This document shows positions 1-7,237 of a stretch of 25,589 nt of DNA, piece after piece (within the stretch, counting starts at the first letter, position 1; each line of letters starts with the position of its first letter). The notes below the pieces were generated by a model. It was not told the DNA's origin and ran no database searches. It saw only the letters and a list, made by a program, of their open reading frames with translations. Source of the DNA: Candidatus Falkowiibacteriota bacterium (GTDB taxonomy: Archaea > Iainarchaeota > Iainarchaeia > Iainarchaeales > GCA-2688035); assembly GCA_017610485.1 (NCBI GenBank), contig JAFCBY010000034.1, positions 1 to 25,589 of the forward strand, written 5' to 3'. The translations under genes and the position numbers were made by a program.

Positions 1-140
1 TGCGGGTCTTCCTGACCCGAATCAATAAGAATGCCTTCAACAACAAAAGCCCTCGGGGGCTGGGCAAGCAAAACAAGCAATGCCACCACAATTGCGGTAG
101 TTGCAATCGCCGCAGCCGCCAACAGAAACTTTCTTCGCAT
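1..140 (-). CDS. N-terminus of a secreted or membrane-anchored protein (cut by window edge)
   Basis: An ATG at 140-138 opens a frame that stays open to the window edge, giving 46 residues. It begins MRRK, followed by an alanine- and valine-rich hydrophobic stretch of about 24 residues, then a proline and a soluble segment. This is the pattern of a signal peptide or a single N-terminal anchor. Nothing in the visible part identifies a family. It lies just after the winged-helix gene on the same strand (28 bases apart). The leader TATTGGGGTTTTTTGATT precedes the start. Confidence 0.6.
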   Translation of the reverse strand, partial: MRRKFLLAAAAIATTAIVVALLVLLAQPPRAFVVEGILIDSGQEDP

Positions 141-168
141 AATCAAAAAACCCCAATAAACACATTTC

Positions 169-804
169 TTACTTGTAAAGCTCGGCGTTGAACTTTTCAA
201 GCTCTTCCCTGTTGAGAAGCTTGTGGATTGAACTGCTGTACTTTTGGACCATGTCGGCCACTTCCATCAGGCCGTCCTGTAGGTCCTGGGCGGAAAACTC
301 GATCTTGGCAGGCTTTACAACCTCCAAGCTGCTTGGCCCGTAGAAGAAGAGAAACCTCATAAGGGAGGCAAAGTCCTTTACGCTGAAGTTCATTTCAAGG
401 TAAGTGCTGTAGTAAGCTTCCTGCTTTTCGATCTGGGCTCTGTCAAGGTTGTAGAGCGTGAAATTCTTGTCCTTGTTTAAGGCCTCCTCAATGTTGGAAA
501 CCTGCTTTTTTAGGAGGTCCTCTTCAACCGCCTGCAGCTCAATAAAGGCCCTAATCCTCAGCTTGTTAAAATCGGATTCGGCAATCTTCTTCCTCTTCTG
601 GACTTCCTGGGCGATGTTCTTCTTCAAGGCATACTTTGTTGGAAAGCCCTGCTTTTCAATTACGCCGAGCTTTATCATTGCCCTCAATTCATCGGTTAGC
701 TTGTTGAAAGGGATATTCAACTGGCCGTTCAGGTCCTCTGCTGTTTTGGGGCCGTGGATCAATAACAGGGCAATTCTCTTCTGTTCCTCGCTAAACCTAG
801 GCAT
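169..804 (-). CDS. Winged-helix-turn-helix transcriptional regulator-like protein
   Basis: The protein has 211 residues from the ATG at 804. Residues 1-60 (MPRFSEEQKRIALLLIHG, then KTAEDLNGQLNIPFNKLTDELRAMIKLGVIE) have the helix-helix-recognition helix-wing pattern of an archaeal wHTH domain, so DNA binding is likely. The remaining 150 residues are highly charged and helical and match no family I recognise. I preferred ATG 804 to the upstream in-frame ATG at 843 because the domain begins there and a TATA-like GTTTAAAAA (830-838) lies about 26 bases upstream, which fits a leaderless transcript. The target genes are not evident. Confidence 0.7.
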   Translation of the reverse strand: MPRFSEEQKRIALLLIHGPKTAEDLNGQLNIPFNKLTDELRAMIKLGVIEKQGFPTKYALKKNIAQEVQKRKKIAESDFNKLRIRAFIELQAVEEDLLKKQVSNIEEALNKDKNFTLYNLDRAQIEKQEAYYSTYLEMNFSVKDFASLMRFLFFYGPSSLEVVKPAKIEFSAQDLQDGLMEVADMVQKYSSSIHKLLNREELEKFNAELYK

Positions 805-829
805 AGTAAAAAAATCAGCCCTGAAAAGA

Positions 830-838
830 TTTTTAAAC
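830..838 (-). promoter_or_regulatory. TATA box of the winged-helix gene
   Basis: GTTTAAAAA on the minus strand lies about 26 bases before the ATG at 804, with no Shine-Dalgarno sequence between. This is the archaeal leaderless arrangement and supports the shorter start. Confidence 0.5.
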
Positions 839-915
839 TGCACTCAAAGAGCCAAAAGGCAGGATTCCCAAAAAAAAGATCAAATTAAAACCATTTCTTG
901 CAAATAATACAGTAC

Positions 916-1254
916 ATGTTTTCAATTCCTGTTCTCGACATTCCCGTTCCGGACGAACTTCTAAGCGGCCTTGGCGAAAAGGCGGCAGAAAATGTGGGAA
1001 CTGCGGCAATAAACCTCGCAGGAAATCCTGTTGTTTTGGTGGGCGGAATAGTTCTCGTAATTGCGGCAATACTGATTTTCCTGTTCCTGAAAAAAATAAT
1101 AATAAACAGTGTTCTTGGAATAGCGGCCTGGGCCATCCTGATGTTCGTGTTCCAAGTAGAGCTCCCTCTAGTCCCAAGTTTTGCGGTGAGTGCCATCTTC
1201 GGCCTGGCAGGAATAGGGGTTATGCTTGTCCTAAGATTCTTCGGAATGGTTTAG
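916..1254 (+). CDS. BofA-family (pro-sigma-K processing inhibitor-like) membrane protein
   Basis: The protein has 112 residues from the ATG at 916; a TTG at 898 is a less likely start. After about 35 residues there are three hydrophobic segments (NPVVLVGGIVLVIAAILIFL, then around INSVLGIAAWAILMFVF, then FAVSAIFGLAGIGVMLVL). The order NPV.. - KKIIINSVLGI - VPSFAVSAIFGLAGIG is the BofA family pattern. BofA inhibits a membrane metalloprotease in sporulating bacteria. Archaea do not sporulate, and the archaeal members have no established role. It is divergent from the regulator upstream and convergent with the radical SAM gene, so it is probably its own transcript. Confidence 0.75.
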   Translation: MFSIPVLDIPVPDELLSGLGEKAAENVGTAAINLAGNPVVLVGGIVLVIAAILIFLFLKKIIINSVLGIAAWAILMFVFQVELPLVPSFAVSAIFGLAGIGVMLVLRFFGMV

Positions 1255-1260
1255 CAGGTT

Positions 1261-3648
1261 TCACACAATTATGCCTGTCTTGGCACCGCATTCCCCACAC
1301 TCGCCGTCCTTTCCCAAGCCAAGAGACTTAGAGGCAAAGCCAGCCCTCTTGATCAGGACAGCGCCGCACTCCGGGCACTTCGTGGATTCCCCTTCCAAAA
1401 CATTGCCAACATACACATACTTGAGTCCGGCCTTTTTCGCAGCCCTCTTTGCCCTGTGCAATTTCTCAATTCCGGTCGGCGGCAAGTGGCTTAGCTTGTA
1501 CTGGGGCGAGAAGCGCGTGAAGTGCAAGGGAACAAGAGGGGAAAGGGATGCAACAAAGCTGCTGACATCCTCAAAGTCTTTCTGCTTATCATTGTACCCA
1601 GGCACAATCAGATTTGTCACTTCCAAATGAATTTTCTTTTTGTGCAAGTAGGCAATGTTTTCCTTGACAAAATTTATGTCTGCGTTTCCAACAATTTCCC
1701 TGTAGAATTTTACGTTCCCCTTGAGGTCAACGTTGATTGCGTCGAGGAAGGGCGCAATCTCATCAATGCATTCCAGCGTCATGTAACCATTACTGACCCA
1801 AACATTGTACAGGCCCTTCTTCCTCGCAAGCTTCATTGTCTCCAAAGCATACTCCGCAAAGATTGCTGGCTCAGTATAGGTGTATGCAATTCCCTCCACG
1901 CCAGTCGCAAGGGCCTGCTCAACAATTGCTTCGGGAGAGGTGAAAGGGACTTTGGCAATTGCCTCCTCACTGCGCTGCTGGCTCATGTTCCAATTCTGAC
2001 AATTTGCAACAGCAACAAAATTTGCTAAATAAGAGTGCTCTTTTTCAACTTCAAGATTGTAAACAGAACCCTCATAGAGAGACCTCTTTATCCAATTTAT
2101 GGGAAGCAAAAAATAATCCTCTTTTTCAATCGCCTTTTTGTTTTGGGTTTCTTTTTCGTGGTAATCTGTCTGTTCTAGGAATTTTTTTGGATTTGACACG
2201 GCTATTTTAACATAATAGAGGGTTGACTGAGAAACCGTTCTATCCTCTATCTTTTTAGTTTTAGGAGGCCTCCAAATGTAAAACCTTGGAATTTCTCCAA
2301 GATTCAGCATAAGGGCACAAAGTCCAAATGCCAAATTCTCTGAAACTGTATTCATACTAATAATGCGATTTCCTATCCAGCCATCGCCTGCAACATAGCC
2401 CCTCAAGAAGGCTTTTGTTGTTCTCTTATCTGCAGATATCAACTCAGGGGGAATAAATTTGCTTTTAGCATTATAACCAACAAGAGATTTGAACAAAATA
2501 GAAACTATTGAATTGCCGACTGTGAGATAGAGGCCTGTACGTTCAGTTTTAATACGAGAGGAAACACCAAAAATTTTTAACAAAAGTCTTTGAACTTCTT
2601 TTATGTATTTTAGTTCATGTTTCCCAAATGAAAAACGGGTATAATAAGAATTTGGCCTACTTTTCAAAGATGTAACAGAACCCTCTGCACAGTAATAGCC
2701 CAAAAGCTTTGCAAAATCCGAATCAAATTTTATAAATCGTTTTACCTCGTGTTTAGAGTGTTTGAACCTTATTTTTTTTTCTTTGATTTCAATGCCACCC
2801 CTATATTCAAATAGATGAGGAAAGCCATATTTTCTTATTTTTGAAATTAAGTACCTCAAATAAACTGGATGCATGTCAAATTTCTTTCCAAGTTCTCTGG
2901 AAGTTAAACCAGCAGAATAAAGTGAAAAGATTTCTTCGGCTTTTTTTGCATCATATTTCCAAGCATTTTTCTTGAACAATGTTGAATGCTGCTTGAAAAA
3001 CTCTGCCAAGTCAAGGGTCTTTTTTTGCTCTGAAAAAGTTTTTTTTGGAACAAGAAGCAAATCGCCTTCCTCTAATTCGACAGCAAGTCTAGTCGATATT
3101 TCTCCCGTAGGCTTTGCAACAAATATTTCGTGATTGGGAGTGCATCTAAAAGAAGGTAAATAAAACGGTTTTATTTCCAATAGCTCGCCATCATAAAAAT
3201 GCTCAAAGCCGTGGACAAGTTTGTAAAAGTCCGATGTGTGAGTAAGCACTTTAGAATGCTTAAATTTCCTAATACTAACATTTCCAAAGTTATCAAGGCC
3301 CTCAGCGGTATGGAAAAGCTCCCTTATAGGCCTAACACCGCTGCTTGAAAAGACCCTCGTTTCAGCTGGAAAGCAGTGCTTGCAGAAGAAGTTGCAGCCA
3401 AAGGTCGAAACTCCAAGGCACTGGGAGCCTGGCCTAAAGTGGTAAAGCGGCTTTTTTTCAATTGGGTCAACTGACATTGTCAAGGTTCGGCCAAAGACAA
3501 GGCTGTACAGTTTGCCGCCAACATTCTTGCGAACACCGCACTGGCCCCTTCCACCCTCAGCAATTGTACAGTTTCTCCTGCAAAGCCTGCATTTTACTTT
3601 CTTGTCCTCAAGTTTGCTGTAAAGCATTGCCTCATGCAGTTCAGGCAT
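1261..3648 (-). CDS. AmmeMemoRadiSam-type radical SAM enzyme interrupted by an intein
   Basis: The precursor has 795 residues; removing the intein (residues 92-549) leaves 337, a normal length for this PflA-like family. N-extein: an N-terminal cysteine-rich segment (CRLCRRNC, then GQCGVR), SVDPIEKKPLYHF, then the radical SAM motif CNFFCKH with its third Cys supplied after splicing (CQNWNMSQQ). C-extein: YTEPAIFAEY, NVDLKG, TRFSPQYKL, and a C-terminal zinc ribbon (CPECG...CGECG). The family uses SAM and a 4Fe-4S cluster. Its members are commonly associated with AMMECR1 and Memo proteins, and the substrate is uncertain. No AMMECR1 or Memo partner gene is in the window. The start ATG at 3648 is divergent from the 3690 gene. 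The enzyme should be inactive until the intein is removed. Confidence 0.92.
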   Translation of the reverse strand: MPELHEAMLYSKLEDKKVKCRLCRRNCTIAEGGRGQCGVRKNVGGKLYSLVFGRTLTMSVDPIEKKPLYHFRPGSQCLGVSTFGCNFFCKHCFPAETRVFSSSGVRPIRELFHTAEGLDNFGNVSIRKFKHSKVLTHTSDFYKLVHGFEHFYDGELLEIKPFYLPSFRCTPNHEIFVAKPTGEISTRLAVELEEGDLLLVPKKTFSEQKKTLDLAEFFKQHSTLFKKNAWKYDAKKAEEIFSLYSAGLTSRELGKKFDMHPVYLRYLISKIRKYGFPHLFEYRGGIEIKEKKIRFKHSKHEVKRFIKFDSDFAKLLGYYCAEGSVTSLKSRPNSYYTRFSFGKHELKYIKEVQRLLLKIFGVSSRIKTERTGLYLTVGNSIVSILFKSLVGYNAKSKFIPPELISADKRTTKAFLRGYVAGDGWIGNRIISMNTVSENLAFGLCALMLNLGEIPRFYIWRPPKTKKIEDRTVSQSTLYYVKIAVSNPKKFLEQTDYHEKETQNKKAIEKEDYFLLPINWIKRSLYEGSVYNLEVEKEHSYLANFVAVANCQNWNMSQQRSEEAIAKVPFTSPEAIVEQALATGVEGIAYTYTEPAIFAEYALETMKLARKKGLYNVWVSNGYMTLECIDEIAPFLDAINVDLKGNVKFYREIVGNADINFVKENIAYLHKKKIHLEVTNLIVPGYNDKQKDFEDVSSFVASLSPLVPLHFTRFSPQYKLSHLPPTGIEKLHRAKRAAKKAGLKYVYVGNVLEGESTKCPECGAVLIKRAGFASKSLGLGKDGECGECGAKTGIIV
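2002..3375 (-). other. Full-length intein with LAGLIDADG homing endonuclease in the radical SAM enzyme
   Basis: The intein spans precursor residues 92-549 (458 aa). It starts with Cys92 (CFPAETRVFSSSG, block A), has block B TPNH at 170-173, two LAGLIDADG-type motifs (LLGYYCAEGS at 315-324, LRGYVAGDG at 415-423), and ends VYNLEVEKEHSYLANFVAVAN before Cys550. The N- and C-exteins join cleanly to CNFFCKH-CQNWN, the normal radical SAM motif. Two things are unusual: the residue before the terminal Asn is Ala rather than His, and a helix-turn-helix-like segment (residues 236-272) lies between the splicing block and the endonuclease. The DNA is visibly more AT-rich than the extein coding sequence, consistent with acquisition by homing. 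Confidence 0.93.
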
Positions 3649-3657
3649 AAAGGATTC

Positions 3658-3665
3658 TTTTTATA
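3658..3665 (+). promoter_or_regulatory. TATA box of the 3690 gene
   Basis: TTTTTATA lies about 27 bases before the ATG at 3690 in the 41-base gap between two divergent genes. This spacing fits a leaderless archaeal transcript. Confidence 0.45.
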
Positions 3666-3689
3666 GGAAGTTATTAACTATATTTCATT

Positions 3690-4523
3690 ATGCTCAATCG
3701 GAGAAAAAGAACCGTCTTGAAGCAAAGAGCTAGCGGGATAGACCAAAGCCGTACAGCAGGAGCAAATTCAAATAGGGGGCCAGGCTTGGGGCGAAACCAT
3801 TCGCCAAAAGGCCCGATAAGAAGACGAGGCCTGAGAAAAGGCCTTGGAAGCAGGCCTTTGCGGAAAGAACAAGTTCTGGCGCAAATAAAAAGAACGCAGC
3901 AAAAGCAGCAAGCCGAAAGCCAAAGGCTTGCCAGCCTGCTCAGCCAGGTCAGCGAACCAGGCTTTCAAAAGGCACTGCATTCAAAGATAGCAGAGCACCT
4001 TAGGAAAATTCCTTTCAGCGAATTTGAGAAAAAGCCCGGCCCGGAAGTTGTTAGGCCGCTGGCACTCGATCTTGTAATACTTTACGCAGGAATGACAAAA
4101 TTGCGCAGCGGCGACCTGGCAAAGCTGAAAAAACTTGCCAGGGTAGAGCTGAACCCGAAGACAGGGGCTTCAAAGAAAAACGAAAAGTTCCGCGATATAA
4201 TAGGGAAAGGAAAAGTCCTGTTCAGGGAACTGGAGGAAATGGATGCAAAGGCACACAGCCTTGCGGAAGAGAACAGGCTTCTAGAAGTATACCGGAAAAA
4301 CAGGCCTGACAAGCTCTTAGGGCGAGTAGTGATAAAGATGCCGGCAGGAAAAGAGCGCCATATCCCAAACGCTTTCGTTAGATTGCTTGTTGAAAGGGCA
4401 GCGCAGACTGCCTCAATTGCCTTGGCAGACTCCTTGGCAACGCTCAAGCTGGTTCAGGGAAAGCCACTCAAATTTAAAGGGAAGAAAATATATCTGCCCT
4501 TTACAACGCCTAAAGGAGACTGA
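3690..4523 (+). CDS. Basic protein of unknown function, upstream of endoQ
   Basis: The protein has 277 residues and I do not recognise the family. Residues 1-60 are extremely Arg/Lys/Gly-rich (RRKR, GPIRRRGLRKGLGSRPLRK) and probably disordered, suggesting nucleic-acid binding. Residues 60-110 look coiled-coil-like (QQKQQAESQRLASLLSQ). The rest is a mixed helical domain containing LALDLVILYAGMTKLRSGDLAKL and a C-terminal basic strand segment (KPLKFKGKKIYLPF). There are no cysteines, signal peptide or membrane segments. Its stop is only 7 bases before the endoQ start, so the two are probably co-transcribed and this protein may act in the same DNA-repair context. That link is inference from spacing only. 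Confidence 0.7.
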   Translation: MLNRRKRTVLKQRASGIDQSRTAGANSNRGPGLGRNHSPKGPIRRRGLRKGLGSRPLRKEQVLAQIKRTQQKQQAESQRLASLLSQVSEPGFQKALHSKIAEHLRKIPFSEFEKKPGPEVVRPLALDLVILYAGMTKLRSGDLAKLKKLARVELNPKTGASKKNEKFRDIIGKGKVLFRELEEMDAKAHSLAEENRLLEVYRKNRPDKLLGRVVIKMPAGKERHIPNAFVRLLVERAAQTASIALADSLATLKLVQGKPLKFKGKKIYLPFTTPKGD

Positions 4524-4530
4524 ATTAAAG

Positions 4531-5817
4531 ATGACCGAATTCAACTGCGACCTTCACTTCCACGGCCCTTACAGCACAGGGGTTTCCAAGAACATGCTGA
4601 TTCCAATAATTGCGGAGCAGAGCAAGTTGAAGGGATTGCATGTTTGCGGCATGGCAGACATGCTGCAGGGCACCTGGTTCAAGCACCTGAAAGAGAACAT
4701 TGTGGAAAGGGAGAACGGAATCTTCGTTGACAAGAAGGAACAGGTTAACTTCATTCCACAGGTCGAGCTCCAGTGCAGCAAGAGAATTCACCACCTTGTT
4801 TTCCTGCCGGACTTTTCCGCGGCCGAGAACTTGAAGGCCTCGCTTGAGGGCAAAGCAGTCTTTGACAGCTGGGGATGCGGCAGGCCAGTTGTAAGACTTT
4901 CCCCGGAAGAGCTTGCAGGCAAGGTTTTTGACGCAGGCGGAATTATTGGGCCGGCCCACGCCTTCACACCCTACTTTTCTGTTTACGCTTTCTTTGACAG
5001 CGTGAAGGAAGCCTATGGAAGCATGGGGGAAAAGATTAGCTTTCTGGAATTGGGCTTGAGCGCTGACACAGACTTTGCTGACAAAATTCCAGAAAACAGG
5101 CAGTACCAATTTCTTACAAATTCCGACTCCCACAGCCCCTGGCCTTACAGGATTGGACGGGAGTTTACAAGAATTGAGATGAAGGAGCCCTCCTTTAAGG
5201 AGCTAAGGAAAGCACTTGAGGAAAAGGAGGGGAAGAGAATTAAGCTGAATGTGGGTCTGGACCCAAGGGAGGGAAAGTACCACATGACAGCCTGCAACGT
5301 ATGCTATTCAAAATTCTCTTTGGAGCAGGCAAATGCCTTGAACTGGAGATGCCCAAAGTGCAAGGGCAGCATTAAGAGGGGTGTTAGGGACAGGATTGAA
5401 ATGCTTTCAGACAGTTCCTCAAAGAGCCCTGATTTCAGGCCAAAGTACATGCACACCGTGCCGCTTGCCGAAATAATCCAGATTGCCTTGGACGTCAAGG
5501 GGATTAACACCAAGACTGTTCAAGGCCTGTGGCAGGATTTTGTGGAAAGATTCAAAACAGAAATAAATGTTCTTGTTGACGTGCCGGAAGAAGAGCTCAA
5601 AGAGTTTAACCCAAGGGTTGGGCAAAAGGTGGCTTCCTTCAGGAAAGGCTGGGTGCACTACATTCCAGGAGGAGGAGGAAACTACGGCAAGCCCGTGATT
5701 TGGGATTCACAGGAAGAGTTTGAAAAGAGGGGAAAGCAGCTTAGGGAAGAGACCAGGGAGAAAGAGGACTTCAAAGGGCAGAAGACGCTTGGCGAATTCC
5801 AGGAAAAAAATAAATAG
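4531..5817 (+). CDS. endoQ: Endonuclease Q (EndoQ), PHP-domain DNA repair nuclease
   Basis: The protein has 428 residues from the ATG at 4531; AAAGGAG lies just upstream of the previous stop. EndoQ cleaves DNA 5' of uracil, hypoxanthine and abasic sites. Visible features are the PHP metal motif DLHFH (residues 7-11), further metal ligands in GIIGPAHAF and TNSDSHSPWP, a zinc finger (CNVCYSKF...CPKC) following the PHP domain, and a C-terminal helical region. These are the family's hallmarks (formerly annotated TIGR00375). The last 13 residues contain QKTLGEF (417-423), resembling a PCNA-interacting box; EndoQ is known to work with PCNA in Thermococcales. Two PCNA genes are in this window. The next gene follows after 21 bases. 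Confidence 0.88.
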   Translation: MTEFNCDLHFHGPYSTGVSKNMLIPIIAEQSKLKGLHVCGMADMLQGTWFKHLKENIVERENGIFVDKKEQVNFIPQVELQCSKRIHHLVFLPDFSAAENLKASLEGKAVFDSWGCGRPVVRLSPEELAGKVFDAGGIIGPAHAFTPYFSVYAFFDSVKEAYGSMGEKISFLELGLSADTDFADKIPENRQYQFLTNSDSHSPWPYRIGREFTRIEMKEPSFKELRKALEEKEGKRIKLNVGLDPREGKYHMTACNVCYSKFSLEQANALNWRCPKCKGSIKRGVRDRIEMLSDSSSKSPDFRPKYMHTVPLAEIIQIALDVKGINTKTVQGLWQDFVERFKTEINVLVDVPEEELKEFNPRVGQKVASFRKGWVHYIPGGGGNYGKPVIWDSQEEFEKRGKQLREETREKEDFKGQKTLGEFQEKNK

Positions 5818-5838
5818 GATTGGGGAGAATAATTGTTT

Positions 5839-6444
5839 ATGAGAAGAGCCGGGAAAAGGGAGATAGTAGTAAAAAGAGTAAAGGTTAAACCGGAAGTTTT
5901 TTTCGCAGAACATTGGACTATAGCCCATTCAGAGGCAACCGCTGTTTGGAAGAGAAGAGGTGCCAGAGCCACCCTGAAGAATAAGGGTTTTTCAAGCGAG
6001 GCCGAGTTTCTTGAAGAAGCCAAGAGCAGGCTGTGGAGGCTTGCAAATAAAATTTCAAACACAGGTTATGTTGTAAAGCCGGAGGAATTGAAGGCAGTTG
6101 TAGAAGGCATGTTAAACAGAGGGTGGATTAAAAGTGGTTTGCTTGGAAGACACGTGCTAAAAGCTGCCCTTAAAATAATTTTGAACTCTGAAAAAACAAA
6201 GCATCAGGCAAGAGAAATCTTCTATACAGCTGCTAAACAATTACGGGTTGCTGACACGCATTGGAATATTTTTTGTGACGTGTACGGACTTGAAGGGACA
6301 AAAAAATCCATGAAGGCTATTTGCAACGAGTACAAATTGGCCCCATTTAAAATTAAAAGAATTACTGGGCTAGTTTCAGATGAGCTGCTGACAAAGAGGC
6401 CAGTGAAAACGTTCTTAACCGGAATTCTCAAGAGCAAAAAATAG
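5839..6444 (+). CDS. Helical protein of unknown function with possible C-terminal HTH
   Basis: The protein has 201 residues from the ATG at 5839, with GGGGAG about a dozen bases upstream; a TTG two codons earlier is less likely. It is basic and predicted helical throughout, with no cysteine motif or membrane segment. Residues near the C-terminus (GTKKSMKAICNEYKLAPFKIKRITGLVSDELL) have the spacing of a helix-turn-helix, similar in layout to sigma region 4-type HTHs, so DNA binding is possible. It follows endoQ by 21 bases on the same strand and is likely in the same transcript. I do not recognise the family. Confidence 0.65.
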   Translation: MRRAGKREIVVKRVKVKPEVFFAEHWTIAHSEATAVWKRRGARATLKNKGFSSEAEFLEEAKSRLWRLANKISNTGYVVKPEELKAVVEGMLNRGWIKSGLLGRHVLKAALKIILNSEKTKHQAREIFYTAAKQLRVADTHWNIFCDVYGLEGTKKSMKAICNEYKLAPFKIKRITGLVSDELLTKRPVKTFLTGILKSKK

Positions 6445-6458
6445 AAAATGACTGGGCC

Positions 6459-7235
6459 TTACCTCACATAGCTCGGCCCGTCCGCAGGCATCTTTTCCTC
6501 AACTTCCTCGAACTGCCTTGCGAGCTTTTCAAATGCAGCCTCAATGTTTTTGGCTTCCCTTTCAATGCCCTGCATGTTTACCTTGAAGCCAAACTTTTTC
6601 ACAAGAAGCTCAATCAGCTTTTTGGCCGCGCCGTGATCCCCGTAGACAAGCTTTGCGTTTGTTTCGCCCATTAAACAGGCGCCCTCCAGGCCGTGCTGTT
6701 GCGCAATGCCAAGAAGCAGGCCAGCTGCGCCGCTTATCAAACCCTCTTGCTGGTCCGACTTTGCACCCAACTTCTTGAATTCCTCAAGAATCTTTTTGTT
6801 TGTTGCAGCCACAACCACGTTTGGCTGCTTTCCCATTCGCTTGTCTCCAATGTTTATTCCTGCAAGGGTGAAGACCTGCTTTACACCAAGCTTTTTCACC
6901 GCCTGGATAATTGTTTCCGCAAAGTCGTAGTGCTGCTCGCCGCTCCCTGCCCTAAAGTCAAGGCTTGGCTGCACTGGCCCGGCCAAAAAAAGCACGTGCC
7001 TTTTGCCGTGCTTGAAGGAAAACAGCTGGTCTTTTATGAGCTCTATCTCACCCTGCTTTGTGTGGACTGCCGGCGGAAAGGAATCAGAGTAAATTTCTGC
7101 CAAAAGCCCTGTTTTGAACTGCTTTAAAAAGTAGTCCACGCAGATCTTCCCCACAAGGCCAATGCCTGGCAAGCCAACAAACAGCACTGGGTTTGAGAGC
7201 TTTTCCTTTTTTGCAAATGCGATGTGTGTAGCCAT
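6459..7235 (-). CDS. PAC2-family proteasome assembly chaperone homologue
   Basis: The protein has 258 residues. The N-terminal part shows the PAC2 signature PVLFVGLPGIGLVGKICVDY, followed by AEIYSDSFPP, VLFLAGPVQP, FTLAGINIGD, and GLISGAAGLLLGIAQQHGLEG. PAC2 proteins (archaeal PbaA/PbaB, eukaryotic PAC2) are ATP-independent chaperones linked to proteasome assembly; archaeal members often sit next to eIF2-alpha and Nop10, as here beside eIF2-alpha. I chose ATG 7235 because AAGGAG lies 9 bases upstream; a GTG at 7241 overlapping the eIF2-alpha stop is the alternative. It is the last gene of the primase operon. The C-terminal 50 residues form a charged coiled-coil-like tail. Confidence 0.85.
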   Translation of the reverse strand: MATHIAFAKKEKLSNPVLFVGLPGIGLVGKICVDYFLKQFKTGLLAEIYSDSFPPAVHTKQGEIELIKDQLFSFKHGKRHVLFLAGPVQPSLDFRAGSGEQHYDFAETIIQAVKKLGVKQVFTLAGINIGDKRMGKQPNVVVAATNKKILEEFKKLGAKSDQQEGLISGAAGLLLGIAQQHGLEGACLMGETNAKLVYGDHGAAKKLIELLVKKFGFKVNMQGIEREAKNIEAAFEKLARQFEEVEEKMPADGPSYVR

Positions 7236-7237
7236 GT

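Noticed and set aside
916..1254. Evidence of sporulation from BofA-like and SpoIIM-like genes
   Set aside because: Both families are common in non-sporulating archaea and do not imply sporulation.
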